From Coturnix japonica (Eukaryota; Chordata; Aves; Galliformes; Phasianidae): 64,000 bases of DNA. The notes below the pieces were generated by a model. The model had not been told where the DNA came from. It was given only the letters and a program-made list of their open reading frames with translations, and ran no database searches. The stretch is from assembly GCF_001577835.2 (NCBI RefSeq), contig NW_015439874.1:66340-130339 (forward strand). The letters run 5' to 3'. Below are positions 1-11,131 of the stretch, piece after piece. Numbering within the stretch: position 1 is the first letter of the stretch; each line of letters opens with the position of its first letter. The translations under genes were made by a program, and so were the position numbers.

Positions 1-870
1 CCATGGAGTGGGTTGGAAGGGTCCTCAAGGGTCATAGAATGATGGAATGGGTTGGAAGGTCCTCAAAGGTCATAGAATGATGGAGTGTGTTGGGTTGGAA
101 GGGTCCTCGAAGGTCATAGAATAATGGAATGGGTTGGAAGGGTCCTCGAAGATCACTGATCCATGGAATGGGTTGGGTTGGAAGGGTCCTCAAAGGTCAT
201 AGAATGATGGAATGGGTTGGAAGGGTCCTCAAGGGTCATAGAATGATGAAGTGTGTTGGGTTGGAAGGGTCCTCGAAGGTCATAGATCCATGGAATGGGT
301 TGGAAGGGTCCTCAAAGGTCATAGAATGATGGAATGGGTTGGGTTGGAAGGGTCCTCAAAGATCATAGAATAATGGAATGGGTTGGAAGGGTCCTCAAAG
401 ATCATAGATCCATGGAATGGGTTGGGTTGGAAGGGTCCTCAAGAGTCATAGAATGATGGAATGGATTGGAAGGTCCTCGAAGGTCATAGATCCATGGAAT
501 GGGTTGGGTTGGAAGGTCCTCGAAGGTCATAGAATGATGGAATGGGTTGGAAGGGTCCTCAATGGTCATAGAATGATGGAATGGGTTGGGTTGGAAGGGT
601 CCTCAAAGGTCATAGAATGATGGAATGGGTTGGAAGGGTCCTCCAAGATCATTGATCCATGGAATGGGTTGGGTTGGAAGGTCCTCGAAGGTCATAGAAT
701 GATGGAATAGGTTGGAAGTGTCCTCAAGGGTCATAGAATGATGGAATGGGTTGGAAGGGATTCAAAGGCCAAAGGATTACAGAACCTAGAATGGGTTGGA
801 AGGGTCCTTAAAAGTCAAAGAACCACAGAATGGGTTGGGTTGAATGGATCCTTAAAGATCACAGAACCAT
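1..870 (-). repeat. Minisatellite grown from a CR1 3' tail
   Basis: About 20 units of 38-44 bases share the core GGTTGGAAGGGTCCTC followed by AAGGTCATAGAATGATGG. The core is the reverse complement of the CR1 LINE tail (GGTCCCTTCCAACC then ATTCTATGAT). Units alternate between GGTTGG and GGTTGGGTTGG forms and between 'gaatgatgg' and 'gatccatgg' links, so a two-unit higher-order pattern is visible. The short open frames inside are repeat artefacts. Confidence 0.85.
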
Positions 871-1459
871 GGGATCAGAGAATGACTGAGTTACAAGGAC
901 CCCAAACATCCCCCAGCCCCACCATGGGCTGCACAACCCCCACATGCTCAGCCTGAATTCCCCCTTCAATCCAACCTATATTTCCTCTCTTCAGCTTCAA
1001 ACCATTCCCCCCATCATCCTATTATAATTCCTGCCATTACAGGGGCAGACAGGGATAAGAAAAGGGGGAATTGCTTTCCACCCCCCTCCTCTGTGAACAA
1101 CACTTGGATGCCACCCGACGTGTTGATTTATCTCTTCGGTGACTTCACACGCGAAGCAAAACCACAACGGAACCAAACATTCCATCGGTGCAAAGGAGGA
1201 ACCACGTGAGCGGAGCATGAGAGAGCTCCAAGCCAACAACGCTCCGGATATAGGAGGAAGAAAGTGAATTGTAGCCAGTACGGAGGAAGAAAAGCAACAA
1301 GGAAGGCGGTTATTGGGGGTCTGTTGTACCCAATGTGTTCATTTACCAGCAATAAAGCAAAGCAAAGAGCTCCTCATGATGAAGGTTTCACTTCTTTCTG
1401 CATGTAGAGGAGCAGGAAAAGCTGGAGATTCCCAATAGGATCCTGTGCAGGAAGGCAGG
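871..1459. other. Unique intergenic sequence, no gene seen
   Basis: Single-copy sequence with no splice-bounded coding exon, no long open frame of real composition and no RNA gene that I can recognise. Confidence 0.5.
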
Positions 1460-1886
1460 TATTAACGTCCCCAATCCCAAACACAGCTCCCTATATCCAG
1501 GAAGGAGATGGAAGAGTTTCAGCTTCAGATACAGGAGCTGGTCTGTATCTCCCTGGATCCGAATCATCCTGTTCTGATGGAGCCTGAGCTCATTATGGGG
1601 TTAATTAGAAGCTGAGCGCATCCTAAAGCAACAACCCCCCCCTCTTCCTTGTAGGGGGGACACAGAGCTGATATTAACGTCCCATATCCCAAACACAGCT
1701 CCCTATATCTGGGAAGGAGATGGAAGAGTTTCAGCTTCAGATACAGGAGCTGGTCTGTATCTCCCTGGATCCGAATCATCCGGTTCTGATGGAGCCTGAG
1801 CTCATTATGGGGTTAATTAGAAGCTGAGAGCATCCTAAAGCAACAACCCCCCCCCCTATTCCTTGTGGGGGGGACACAGAGCTGAA
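1460..1886. repeat. Direct tandem duplication, 2 x about 212 bases
   Basis: Both copies begin with TATTAACGTCCC (1460 and 1672) and run through the same series (aacacagctccctatat, gagatggaagag, a run of C, a run of G, gacacagagctga). They differ at only a handful of positions plus the homopolymer lengths, so the duplication is recent. No coding content recognised. Confidence 0.9.
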
Positions 1887-2489
1887 ATAAGGCCGTGGTT
1901 TGTGGTGCTGCTGTCTCCAATGCTTTGTGATGGGAGCTGACAGCAGCACTTCGGCTGCTGAGCCCACACAACCCAACATCGGGTCCTTTTTTGTCCCCAT
2001 TAAATCCCAACAGCATCGTGGTCTCCATCTCTATTATCCATATGGGCCTCTTCAAGCCCATGGTGGGGAAGTTGTGGCCATTAAAGCATCATTTTATGAC
2101 AACAATAGCAAGAAATAACCCCAAACATGGGGAACTCCTCCTCCCCCAGCAGCAAAGCTTCACCCTGAACCCTTAAAAGCACAAAATGCTCCCGAACAGC
2201 CCCAAAAACACCTGGAAAACGATGCAACGAGGAGTTAACGAAGCAAGAAAAGCACAGGGCAGGTCTGCTGCCTTGCAAACACGGCCTTGCATGTGATGCA
2301 TGCATAGGATTGGTGCTAACGAAGCTCTGCTAACGAAGCTCTGCTAACGAGGCTCTGCTAACTGCCCGACCCCTCCCTTTAAAGCTTATCATCAGATAAC
2401 ACAGCAACAACAGTTACTCAGCCTCAAATGTAATTAACGCAGCCTGGGTGCAAAACAAACCAGGATAGTCCCATATCTCAATGCTGAAG
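1887..2489. other. Unique intergenic sequence with a small 14-base triplication
   Basis: No gene recognised. A short direct repeat of a 14-base unit (CTAACGAAGCTCTG, about three copies) lies at about 2317-2361. The rest is single copy. Confidence 0.5.
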
Positions 2490-2945
2490 GGTTGGGGATG
2501 GGGGGGATGGGGGCTGCCCTTAAAGCACAGCCCCCCATTCCCTGCCCATCATATGGGGCTGTTTTATATCACCATGACTTCAAATAGGGTTGGGGGCTGC
2601 CTTGCAAACACAGCCCCCCATTCACTGCCCATCATATGGGGCTGTGTTATATCGCCATGACTTCAAATAGGGTTGGGGGCTGCCCTTCCAACACAGCCCC
2701 CATTACCTGCCCATCTTATGGGGCTGTTTTATATCACCATGTCTTCAAATAGGGTTTGGGGGGGATGGGGGCTGCCCTTAAAGCACAGCCCCCCATTCAC
2801 AGCCCATCATATGGGGCTGTGTTATATCGCCATGTCTTCAAATAGGGTTTGGGGGGGATGGGGGCTGTCCTTCCAGCATAGCCCCCCATTCCCTGCCCAT
2901 AATATGGGGCTGTTTTATATCACCATGTCTTCAAATAGCCCCATA
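2490..2945. repeat. Tandem repeat, about 5 units of 82-97 bases
   Basis: Each unit has a G-run, GGCTGCCCTT, CACAGCCCCCCATTC, CTGCCCAT, ATATGGGGCTGT, and then TATATC(A/G)CCATG and TTCAAATAGGGTT. Units vary mainly in the G-run length. The open frame across 2673-2996 is a product of the repeat. Confidence 0.85.
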
Positions 2946-3608
2946 GAACACGACTCACATCAATGCTCAGTGCCTTGGGATGGGGAAGGAGAGTAGATTG
3001 AGGGCTGAACTTAAAGCTTAAAGCCTTTGGGATCCCATTGGTTCTATTAGAGCTTTGGGTATGGCAACATCCCTTAAGCAAAGGATACGTTTGACGACCC
3101 CAAAACCACAACAAACAACCCCAAAAATCACTGAAAGGAACACATAGAACTCAATGGAACAGCTTCAGGTGAGCCATCACACACACCATAGGGCCAACAG
3201 AGCCATTAGCATCCCATTCCACCCCATTAACGCCATATTAAAGGCTATAACCCACCAGCAGTTCTGCCTTAAGCCAATGTCAGAGCATTTAATGCAGCAC
3301 AAAATCAATGGGGCAGCATTTGGGGGGTGGAAAACCCCATGGAAAAGCATTTAGGGGATGGGATGGGGGGGGAAAAACCCCATGGAAAAGGGATATCCAG
3401 CTGATTTTAAGGGTTTTTGGGGTAGGTGGGGGGTTAGGGAGATGTTGGGGGGGGGGGTGTTGGGTTTAGAATGGGGAGAGATACTGGGTGGGGATGTGGG
3501 CTGATGAATTGGGGGGGGAAGGGGGTGGGATGGGGGGGATCTCAAGGGGAGGGGGGATATCAGAAGGGGGAATGTGGGGGGGGATTTCAGAGGGGGGAAA
3601 TAGGGGGC
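2946..3608. other. Intergenic sequence, G-rich on the plus strand from 3350
   Basis: No gene is visible. From about 3350 to 3610 the plus strand carries many runs of 4-9 G, so it could form G-quadruplexes. It leads directly into the minisatellite at 3610. Confidence 0.5.
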
Positions 3609-4625
3609 TATAGGGGCAGATAGGACAGCGTTGGTTGGATATGGGGCTATAGGGCCAACATTGGTTGGATATAGGGCTATAGGGGCAGACAGGACAACGC
3701 TGGTTGGATATGGGGCTATAGGGCCAACGCTGGGTGGATATGGGGCTATAGGGCCCAACATTGGTTGGATATGGGGCTATAGGACAGCGTTGGCTGGATA
3801 TGGGGCTATAGGGGCTACGCTGGTTGAATATGGGGCTATAGGGGCTACGCTGGTTGAATATGGGGCTATAGGGGCAACGCTGGTTGGATATGGGGCTATA
3901 GGGGTTATAGGGCCAACGCTGGTCGGATATGGGGCTATAGGGCCAACACTGGTTGGATATGGGGCTATAGGGCCAACATTGGTTGGATATGGGGCTATAG
4001 GGGCTATAGGACAGCGTTGGTTGGATATGGAGCTATAGGAGCTATAGGGGCAATGTTGGTTGGATATGGAGCTATAGGAGCTATAGGGCCAACGCTGGTT
4101 GGATACGGGGCTATAGGGGCTATAGGACAGCGTTGGCTGGATATGGGGCTATAGGGGCTATAGGATCTATAGGACCAACACTGGTTGGATATGGGGCTAT
4201 AGGGGCTAATAGGGCCAACGCTGGTCGGATATGGGGCTATAGGGCCAACGCTGGTTGGATATGGGGCTATAGGGGCTATAGGACAGCGTTGGTTGGATAT
4301 GGGGCTATAGGGGCTATAGGAGCTATAGGACCAACACTGGTTGGATATGGGGCTATAGGGGCTATAGGGCCAACGCTGATCAGATATGGGGCTATAGGGG
4401 CAACGCTGGTTGGATATGGGGCTATACGGGCTATAGGAGCTATAGGGCCAACATTGGTTGGATATGGGGATATACGAGCTATAGGGGCTATAGGGCCAAC
4501 GTTGGTCGGATATGGGGCTATAGGGGCTATAGGGCCAACACTGGTTGGATATGGGGCTATAGGGGCTAATAGGGCCAACATAGGTTGGATATGGGGCTGT
4601 AGAGCCAACGCTGGTCGGATATAGG
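3609..4625. repeat. Nested minisatellite built from 9-base steps
   Basis: Array with basic unit GGTTGGATATGGGGCTATAGGGCCAACGCT-like (broken here by variants), expanded by extra copies of the 9-mer GGGGCTATA. Unit lengths are mostly 36 or 45, multiples of 9, so long frames stay open on both strands for over 130 codons with repeating AIGPTLVGYG-type peptides. I read these frames as non-coding: no start context, splice structure or family match. Confidence 0.88.
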
Positions 4626-5044
4626 ATGGGATGGGGCTGGGGGGGGCAGCTCTACCCTTCTCTTCCCACCCCATAACCTCCACCCCCCCCCACTCCCCCC
4701 GTATCCCCCCACACGGCGGCGGGTCCCGCTGCCCCCACAGGCGGCACCCAACGGTCTCCCAGCGGCCTTAAGGGCACCGGGCCCGCCCCCGAGGCCTCCC
4801 CCCACCGGCTCCGGCTGGAGCCACTCACCGGCACCGCGGAAGGGGACGGAGGGAGCGGGCAGCGAGACAACGGCGGTAATGACGGGCCTATGTCGGGCCA
4901 ATGATGGACTATGGACGGGCCGTGACGGGCCGTGGAGGCCTCGCCCGCCGCCGCTTCCTCCCGAGGCCCGCGGACAAAATGGCGGCGGCCGGAAGTGCCC
5001 CGCGCTCCGCCCCGCACTTTGCGCACCGCCCCGCAGCCCCAAGG

Positions 5045-5412
5045 GCCGCCGTACGCAAAGTGCGTAACGCCAGGCAGCGCTCAGCGCTTCACCTTCCTAC
5101 AGCGCTACGCAAACGGCGCAGCGGGGGTTACGCAGTTTGCGGAAGGTTCGGGACTAGGCCCGGCCCCGCCCGGAGCTCCGTTACGTTGGGAGCGTAACGG
5201 GGCCCGCCCCGAAGCCGCCTTAATTCTTTACGCAATTTACGTAGAGGCGTGAAACAAACACGGCGCGTGACCCCCCCGCTACGCCAACAGCGCAGCCCCT
5301 CGTTACGCCGTTAGCGTAACGCGCCCCGACCTCCGCCCCGCACTTTGCGTAGCGCCGCGTTACGCAATGCGGGCTACGCCAGCGGGGCGACGTAAACGCG
5401 GATGTGAATAGC
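5045..5412. promoter_or_regulatory. Cluster of hyphenated TACGC/GCGTA palindromes
   Basis: Perfect inverted arms recur: TACGCA/TGCGTA at 5052-5066, CCGTTACG/CGTAACGG at 5178-5200, CGTTACGC/GCGTAACG at 5301-5321 and TTGCGTA/TACGCAA at 5345-5367. Single half sites lie between them (5105, 5129, 5228, 5279, 5375). The half site resembles the C/EBP-type TTGCGTAA/TTACGCAA. Function is inference. Confidence 0.6.
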
Positions 5413-5689
5413 GTAACCCCCCCCCCTTATATACACACACACCCAACCCTAGGCCGTCGCCGCGCCCTCTCGCCGTATATAGGCCCCAACTCACCTCAGG
5501 TGCCCGGAGGCGCCTCCACGGGCCCGGCTGAGCCTCGTTCCCTCTCACCGGGACCCGGGGGGCGTCGAGGAGCGATCGGGGAGGAGGAGGAGGGGGCGGG
5601 GGAAGCGGCTCCGAGGGGCAGCGGGTCCGGGGCTGCGGCGCCGCACTGACCTCACCGCGCTCAGCGACGTCACGGCGCCGCCGGGCCAC

Positions 5690-5780
5690 GCCCACTTTGG
5701 GTTAAGCCACGCCCACTCCGAGCTCAAGCCACGCCCACTTTGTCGCAAAGCTCCGCCCACTTTGGGGGGTAAGCCCCGCC
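5690..5780. promoter_or_regulatory. Array of CCACGCCCAC / CCGCCC boxes (KLF/SP type)
   Basis: Three copies of CCACGCCCAC, then CTCCGCCCAC and CCCCGCCCC, at about 20-base spacing, most followed by TTTG or TTGG. This is the GC/CACCC-box class bound by KLF and SP factors. A TGACGTCAC (CRE) lies just to the right at about 5791. The same box, in the other orientation, is repeated before PBX4. Confidence 0.7.
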
Positions 5781-6029
5781 CCCTCGTGGTGACGTCACAA
5801 TGGGTGGGGAAAAGTGGGCGGGGCGAAGCGGGAAAGGGCGTTCCCGCGCGCGGGGAATGGGGGCGGGAAATATGGGGGGGGGAATGGAGGAGGAAAGTGG
5901 GGTCGGTTGTGATTGAATGGGGGGATGAATGGGGTTGTGTGTAGGAGGGTTGGGGTGTGATGTAAAGGGAGAGTCCAGCTCGTTCACTCCCGTCGTGAGG
6001 GATGAGGGGAGAGGGAAAGCTGCCAGGGG

Positions 6030-6290
6030 GCCGCCATTACGCTGAGCTCTCGCGAGAGTTCGCGAGAAAACGCGCGCGGGAGCAACACAGGCGGCCGCCA
6101 TTTTCTTCAATGAGAGGAGGCGCTGATCTCGCGAGATTTGCCGGAGAGAAGTGGGGGGGCTGCGTTCTCGCGAGATTTTTTTTGTGGGGAGGTGGAGGGG
6201 GGTGTTCTCGCGAGAGTTCGTGGAGAGAGGCGCCATTTTCTTCCCTGTCAGGAGGAGGCGCTGAGGAGCGGGTGTGAAGGCCGCGATGAA
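6030..6290. promoter_or_regulatory. Promoter with four TCTCGCGAGA elements
   Basis: Exact palindromes TCTCGCGAGA lie at 6048-6057, 6127-6136, 6166-6175 and 6206-6215, with a variant TTCGCGAGAA at 6059. This element is known from bidirectional TATA-less vertebrate promoters. Two copies of GCCATTTTCTT (YY1, reverse) lie at about 6098 and 6232, each followed by GGAGGCGCTGA, so part of the block is duplicated. A short open frame starts at 6286 (MKFNGSDYKTDPK..., 26 codons) on the plus strand; I do not recognise it and treat it as unproven. Confidence 0.7.
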
Positions 6291-6659
6291 ATTCAATGGA
6301 TCCGACTATAAAACGGACCCAAAAGAGACAAAATTGAGGAGAAAAGACGGCATAGAATCGCTGTCTGCCGTCATTTAGGCCGATTCGGTGCGAGGAGTGA
6401 AGATTTCCCCCTTCCTCAGGTAGAAGGAGGCACTGATGCGTGAGGTGGATTCACCACAGGTTGAAGCTGTATCTGGTAACAGCACATAGAAGATATTCGG
6501 CCTATGTGGCAATATGGGCCTTTGGAAGAGGCACTGAGAGGATATTTGAGGTGAAAACCCCCCAAATAGGCTAAAATAGCTTATTTTAGGTTATTTTAGC
6601 TTATTTTTACCCCATTTCTGAGGGGTATATAGAGGATATTTAGGGCCTTTTGTGCCCTA
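6291..6659. other. Sequence right of the CpG promoter, no gene recognised
   Basis: AT-richer sequence with repeated TTATTTTAG-like words at 6570-6610, leading into the satellite. A CAGGTAGAAG donor-like site at about 6417 could end a plus-strand first exon, but no downstream exon is visible. Confidence 0.35.
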
Positions 6660-8950
6660 AATCATTAAAGCCTGATGTGCTTTAATGGAGTGCTACGTCC
6701 AGGTATGGGCCCTCAGTACAAGAAAGACAGTGAGCTGTTGGAAAGGATCCATAGGAGGGCATATAGAGGATATTTAGGGGGGGGTTCACCTCAAATAAGC
6801 TCAAATAGCACCATTCCTGAGGGGGAACCATGGCCTGATGTGCTTTAATGGAGTGCTATGTCCATGTATGGAGCCCTTAATAGAAGAAAGACGGTGAGCT
6901 GTTGAGCTTGTTGTAAAGGATCCATAGGAGGGTAATATAGAGGATATTAGGGGGGTTTTCACCACTCAAAATAAGGCTCAAATAAGCACCATTTCTGAGG
7001 GGGAAACCACGGCCCTGATGAGCTTTAATGGAGTGCTACGTCCAGGTATGGGCCCTCAGTACAAGACAGACTGTGAGCTGTTGGAAAGGATCCAATAGGG
7101 AAGGGTAATATAGAGAGGATATTTTGGTGGGGTTTTCACCTCAAATAAGCTCAAATAGCACAATTTTCGAGGGGCAAACACAACGGACCTGAAATGTGCT
7201 TTAATGGAGTGTCTAGATATGGAGCCCTCAGTACAAGACGATGAGCTGTTGTAAGGATCCATAGGAGGGCATATAGAGGATATTTAGGGGGGTTTTCGCC
7301 TCAAATAAGCTCAAATAGCCCTCACTCTTCGTGAAGGGGCAACCGACGGCCCTGAATGAGCTTTCAATGGAGTGCTACACGTCCCAGCGCTATGGAGCCC
7401 CTCAGTAACACAGAAAGACACCGTGAGCATCTTCTGTTTGAAAGGCCACCACTAGAGGGAGGGGCACCACTCCCACTAGGTAGGATATCTCCTAGATGGG
7501 TGGGAATTGTCACCGTAGACCCACTCAAGTTAAATCAGTCACTCACTCTCGCATGGGGGTATATCCACAGCCTTGATGTGCGTTGTCAACTGGAGTGTAG
7601 ATACCTCCGGATGGGGCTCTTCAGTACAAGAGGGAGAGACCAGCTCGCTTGTAAGAGGATACATAGGAGGGCATATAGAAAGGATATCTGTAGGGGGGTT
7701 TTTCACCTAAAAATAAGCTAAAAAACAGCACCAAATTCCTGAGGGGCAAACCACAGCCTGATGTGCTTTTAAACGGAGTGCTGTGTGCCACGATGGAGCC
7801 CTTAGTAGAAAGAAAGAACGGTGAGCTGTCTGTAAGCGATCCATAGGAGGGCATATAGAGGATATTTAGGGGGGGGTTCACTCAAAAATAAGAATTCAAA
7901 TAGCAACCATTCTAAAGAGGGGGACCCACTCCATGGCCTGCATGTCGCTTTAATGGAGTGTCTAGATATGGAGCCCTCAGTACAAGAAAGACAGCTGTTG
8001 TAAGGATCCATAGGAGGGCATATAGAGGATATTTAGGGGGGTTTTCGCCTCAAATAAGCTCAAATAGCACCATTCCTGAGGGGGAACCAACAGCCTGATG
8101 AGAAAATTCAATGCCTGGAGTCGCTGTGTCCAACGTATGGAGCCTTAAGTAGAAGAAAGACTCGGTGAGCTGTTGTATAGGATCCATAGGAGGGCATTAT
8201 AAAGGATATTTATGGGGGTTTTCGCCTCTCAAATAAGCTCAAATAGCAACCAATTCCCGAGGGGGAAACCATGGCCTGATGAGCTTCAGTGGTGTGCTAT
8301 GTCCAGGTATGGAGCCCTCAGTACAAGAAAGACGATGAGCTGTTGGAAAGGATCCATAGGAGGGCATGTGAGATATTTAGGGGGGTTTCACCTCAAATAA
8401 GCTAAAATAGCACCATTCCTGAGGGGGAACCACAGCCTGATGTGCTTTAATGGAGTGTCTAGATATGGAGCCCTCAGTACAAGAAAGACAGCTGTTGTAA
8501 GGTCCAATAGGGAAGTGGCATAATAGAGATATTCCTAGGGGGGTTTTTCGCCTAAATAAGCTCAAATAGCACCATTCCTGAGCCGGGCACCCACCAGCCT
8601 GATGAGCTTCAATGGAGTGCTGTGTCACGTATGGAGCCCTTAGTAGAAGAAAGACGGTGAGTCTGTTGTAGAGGATCCATAGGAGGGTATACATAGAGGC
8701 ATATTTAGGGGGTTTTCAAACCTCCAAATGAAGCTAAAAATAGCAACCAATTCCCTGAGCGGGAACCATGGCCTGATGTTGCTTTAAATGGAGTGTCTAT
8801 AGATATGGAGCCCCCTCAAGTACAAAGACGATTGAGCTTGTTGTAAGGCGAATCCCATAGGAGGGGCATATCAAGTAGATATTAAGGTGAGGGGTGGTCA
8901 CTCACCTCCAATAAGCTCTGAAATTTATTGCACCCATATTAATCTGAGGA
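6660..8950 (+). repeat. CR1-derived satellite, unit about 155-165 bases, noisy at the right
   Basis: About 14 units. Each carries GGATCCATAGGAGGGC, ATATAGAGGATATTTAGG, TCACCTCAAATAAGCTC, AAATAGCACCATT, then a piece that matches CR1 LINE (GTATGGAGCCCTCAGTACAAG, GACAGTGAGCTGTTGGA). From about 7300 the copies collect many one-base insertions and doubled letters, a pattern of uncorrected long reads and not of mutational decay. The array resumes cleanly at 11132. Confidence 0.85.
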
Positions 8951-9640
8951 GGTACTTTGTATCTTATGCCTGGTTTAGCTTTAATGGTTAGTGGCTGTGT
9001 CCACGTATTTGGAGCACGCTTCGAGATAGAAGAAAGAACGGTGAAGCCTTGTTGTATAGTAGGATTTCCAGTGGAGGAGGATATACACTACAGGATATAT
9101 TGTCACCGGCGGTGGTTTCCTCGACGCGCCTCCCATCAAGAGCATCTCAATGGCTAATGAAGTGAGCATGCGGCGGGCCGCTCCACATAGGCCATGTTCA
9201 AGCTCTGTGAGATTCGCTCGATGTTACTCAACACTAACGAGCATCTATAGTTATTAAAATGAGGCTATAAAATAAAGATAGAAGAGGAAAATCGTCTAGC
9301 TTAGGCCGTCACGTAGCTGGCCCGCAAATCAGTTCTAGCAACCCCTCCCATCGACTGCCCTAGTTGGCACAAAACGCACCACGACCATAGGGAGGGCCAT
9401 AGAGATTAAGCACACCAATATTCATAGAGTGGGCTGATTATTACACTCATAACTAATCGGCTACATAGCCCAATAATCAGAGCTCAGAGAACAGAGGACA
9501 ACAGCCAAGATAAGCTGAGCTTCAGTGGTGTGCTGACTCCCACCCCCAAGCAGACAACCCGTATAGAAACGCCAGCCCTACAAGACGATCCGCACCGTTG
9601 CTAGTCCTCGCCGAGCTGGAGTTTGGACCGCTCGCTTTGA
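8951..9640. other. Noisy, near-random stretch; probable assembly error
   Basis: The satellite pattern dissolves here into sequence with no repeat, no bird-like composition and no reading frame of interest. It joins the noisy satellite on the left and the noisy inverted PGLS copy on the right. I annotate it as unreliable sequence. Confidence 0.6.
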
Positions 9641-10950
9641 GGACAGCGGAACGGTGGTTTTCAATTGCACTAAAGGCACATCCATCAGGGGAGAGGGCAA
9701 AGCTTGGCACAGTATAAAAGGTTATGGGGAGAGAAACCTGATATTTGGGGGTGACAGGAGGGGAAAGTCTGGCTGGGCTTTTCCCGAGACAAGATTCTTG
9801 AATCGAGATGTTAATGAGGCGTACAAATATGGCGAAGGTGTTTTTGGATGGGGTTTGGGATGAGCTCTTGACGTCTCATAATGCCGTGCTATTGCGGTGA
9901 GCATGGAATGTGTTTTGGGATGGAGCTTTGGCAGTTCATCTTTGTTATAAACCTCTATATGACCTGGGAGGTCTAAATTGGGATGGGGTTGGGACGGAGG
10001 CTTTTTGGAGGTTCGTTAACTCCTCTGGCTAGTGACCATGGAGGTGTGTTTTTGCGGGAATGAGGCTGGGATTGGCAGCTTTGTGGTTTCCCATTTCTGT
10101 TGTAACTCCTCTATGGTGACACGGAGGTCTTTGGGGATCGCGGGTTGGGATGGGCTTTTGCAGTTCATACTCCTCTATTGGTGACACGAGAGGTTGTTTT
10201 GTGGATGGGGAGTTAACGGGATGAGAGCTTCTGGCAGTTCCCTTCTGTGTCCTAACTCCTCTATCGTAGTTGACCTGGCAGATGTGTTGGATGGGGTTGT
10301 GTGTGGAGCTTTGAGGTTTCGTACCTCCTCTTGTAGTGACATGGAGGTGTTTGTTGAGGATGGGTTTGGGATGGAGCTTTGCGGTTCCTTCTGTTCTATA
10401 ACTCATTCTGTGGTTGACATACGAGGTATTTTGGGAATGGGTTGAGATGGAGCTTTGTGATTCCCTTCCATCTAACTCGATCCATTTCTCATCCACCACG
10501 CGGATCTTGGAAGGCAATGAGGACAACTCCCTCCCGCCGGCCTAGTCCGGCTCACAGCTCGGGCAAGGCTCCTTATGGTTCCTGGACGAGGCGCAGCCAA
10601 AGAGCTGACGGTGCCCTTTGAGAAGCATGTCCATCCCTTTTAGTATCCCCAAATCCACTGCGGCTGATATACTTGGGGTTATCAAGTGGCTGCAAAGCGC
10701 CGCACCCACGGAGCTCCACTTGCGGTGTCCGTGGGGTCGAGGACTTCCACGTGGGGCAGCAGCTGGTTATGAGGAGCAATGTGTGCTTTGCTTGGAGCAC
10801 AGATGAGGTCATTGGCTTCGGTTCGTGCTGGCTGTGAAGTGGGAGCAATGTGAGGTGGTGGTCTCGTGTGTTGTGAATGGGTGCTGTGGATGTGTCGAGG
10901 AGCACGTAGTATTAAACATAGAGATCTCAGCTTTCGGGGGTCGTACCTGG
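9641..10950 (+). pseudogene. Inverted, damaged copy of the PGLS 3' end (likely misassembly)
   Basis: This block is an imperfect reverse complement of 13127-14280. About 9645-9740 matches the PGLS third coding exon tail (ACGGTGGTTTTCA, then GAGAGGGCAAAGC). 10050-10480 matches its intronic tandem repeat. 10497-10645 matches the last PGLS exon (GGATCTTGGAAGGCAATGAG, AAAGAGCTGACGGTGCCC), and 10760-10945 matches the 3' flank down to AGATCTCAGCTTTCGGGG. The differences are dominated by one-base insertions and deletions. A real inverted duplication is possible but an uncorrected fold-back read is likelier, given the adjacent gap. Confidence 0.75.
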
Positions 10951-10967
10951 GGTTTGGGGGGGGAGAT

Positions 10968-11131
10968 NNNNNNNNNNNNNNNNNNNNNNNNNNNNNNNNN
11001 NNNNNNNNNNNNNNNNNNNNNNNNNNNNNNNNNNNNNNNNNNNNNNNNNNNNNNNNNNNNNNNNNNNNNNNNNNNNNNNNNNNNNNNNNNNNNNNNNNNN
11101 NNNNNNNNNNNNNNNNNNNNNNNNNNNNNNN
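10968..11131. other. Assembly gap (164 N)
   Basis: Run of N between the inverted PGLS copy and the resumed CR1 satellite. Confidence 0.99.

Larger units (their letters stand above)
4640..5800 (-). promoter_or_regulatory. CpG-rich promoter region with likely minus-strand first exons
   Basis: CpG-dense region. At 4977-4998 a YY1-type AAAATGGCGGC is followed by an ETS site CCGGAAGT. On the minus strand a consensus donor (GTGAGTGG) starts at about 4829, giving a possible noncoding exon of roughly 4830-4990. A second one (GAG|GTGAGTTGG) ends a possible exon of about 5500-5660, with a CRE-like TGACGTC at about 5668 and CACGCCC boxes upstream of it. These look like two alternative first exons of a minus-strand gene whose body I cannot identify; the sequence to the left is minisatellite. 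In human the gene after PGLS is NIBAN3, but nothing here proves that identity. Confidence 0.5.

Noticed and set aside
3631-4624. Long plus frames (135 and 163 codons) and minus frames (136, 135) with AIGPTLVGYG-type repeats
   Set aside because: Unit lengths are multiples of 9, so frames stay open by construction; no start context, splice site or family match.
6286-6378. Short frame starting MKFNGSDYKTDPK after the TCTCGCGAGA promoter
   Set aside because: Only about 30 codons and no recognised family; mentioned with the promoter but not called as a gene.
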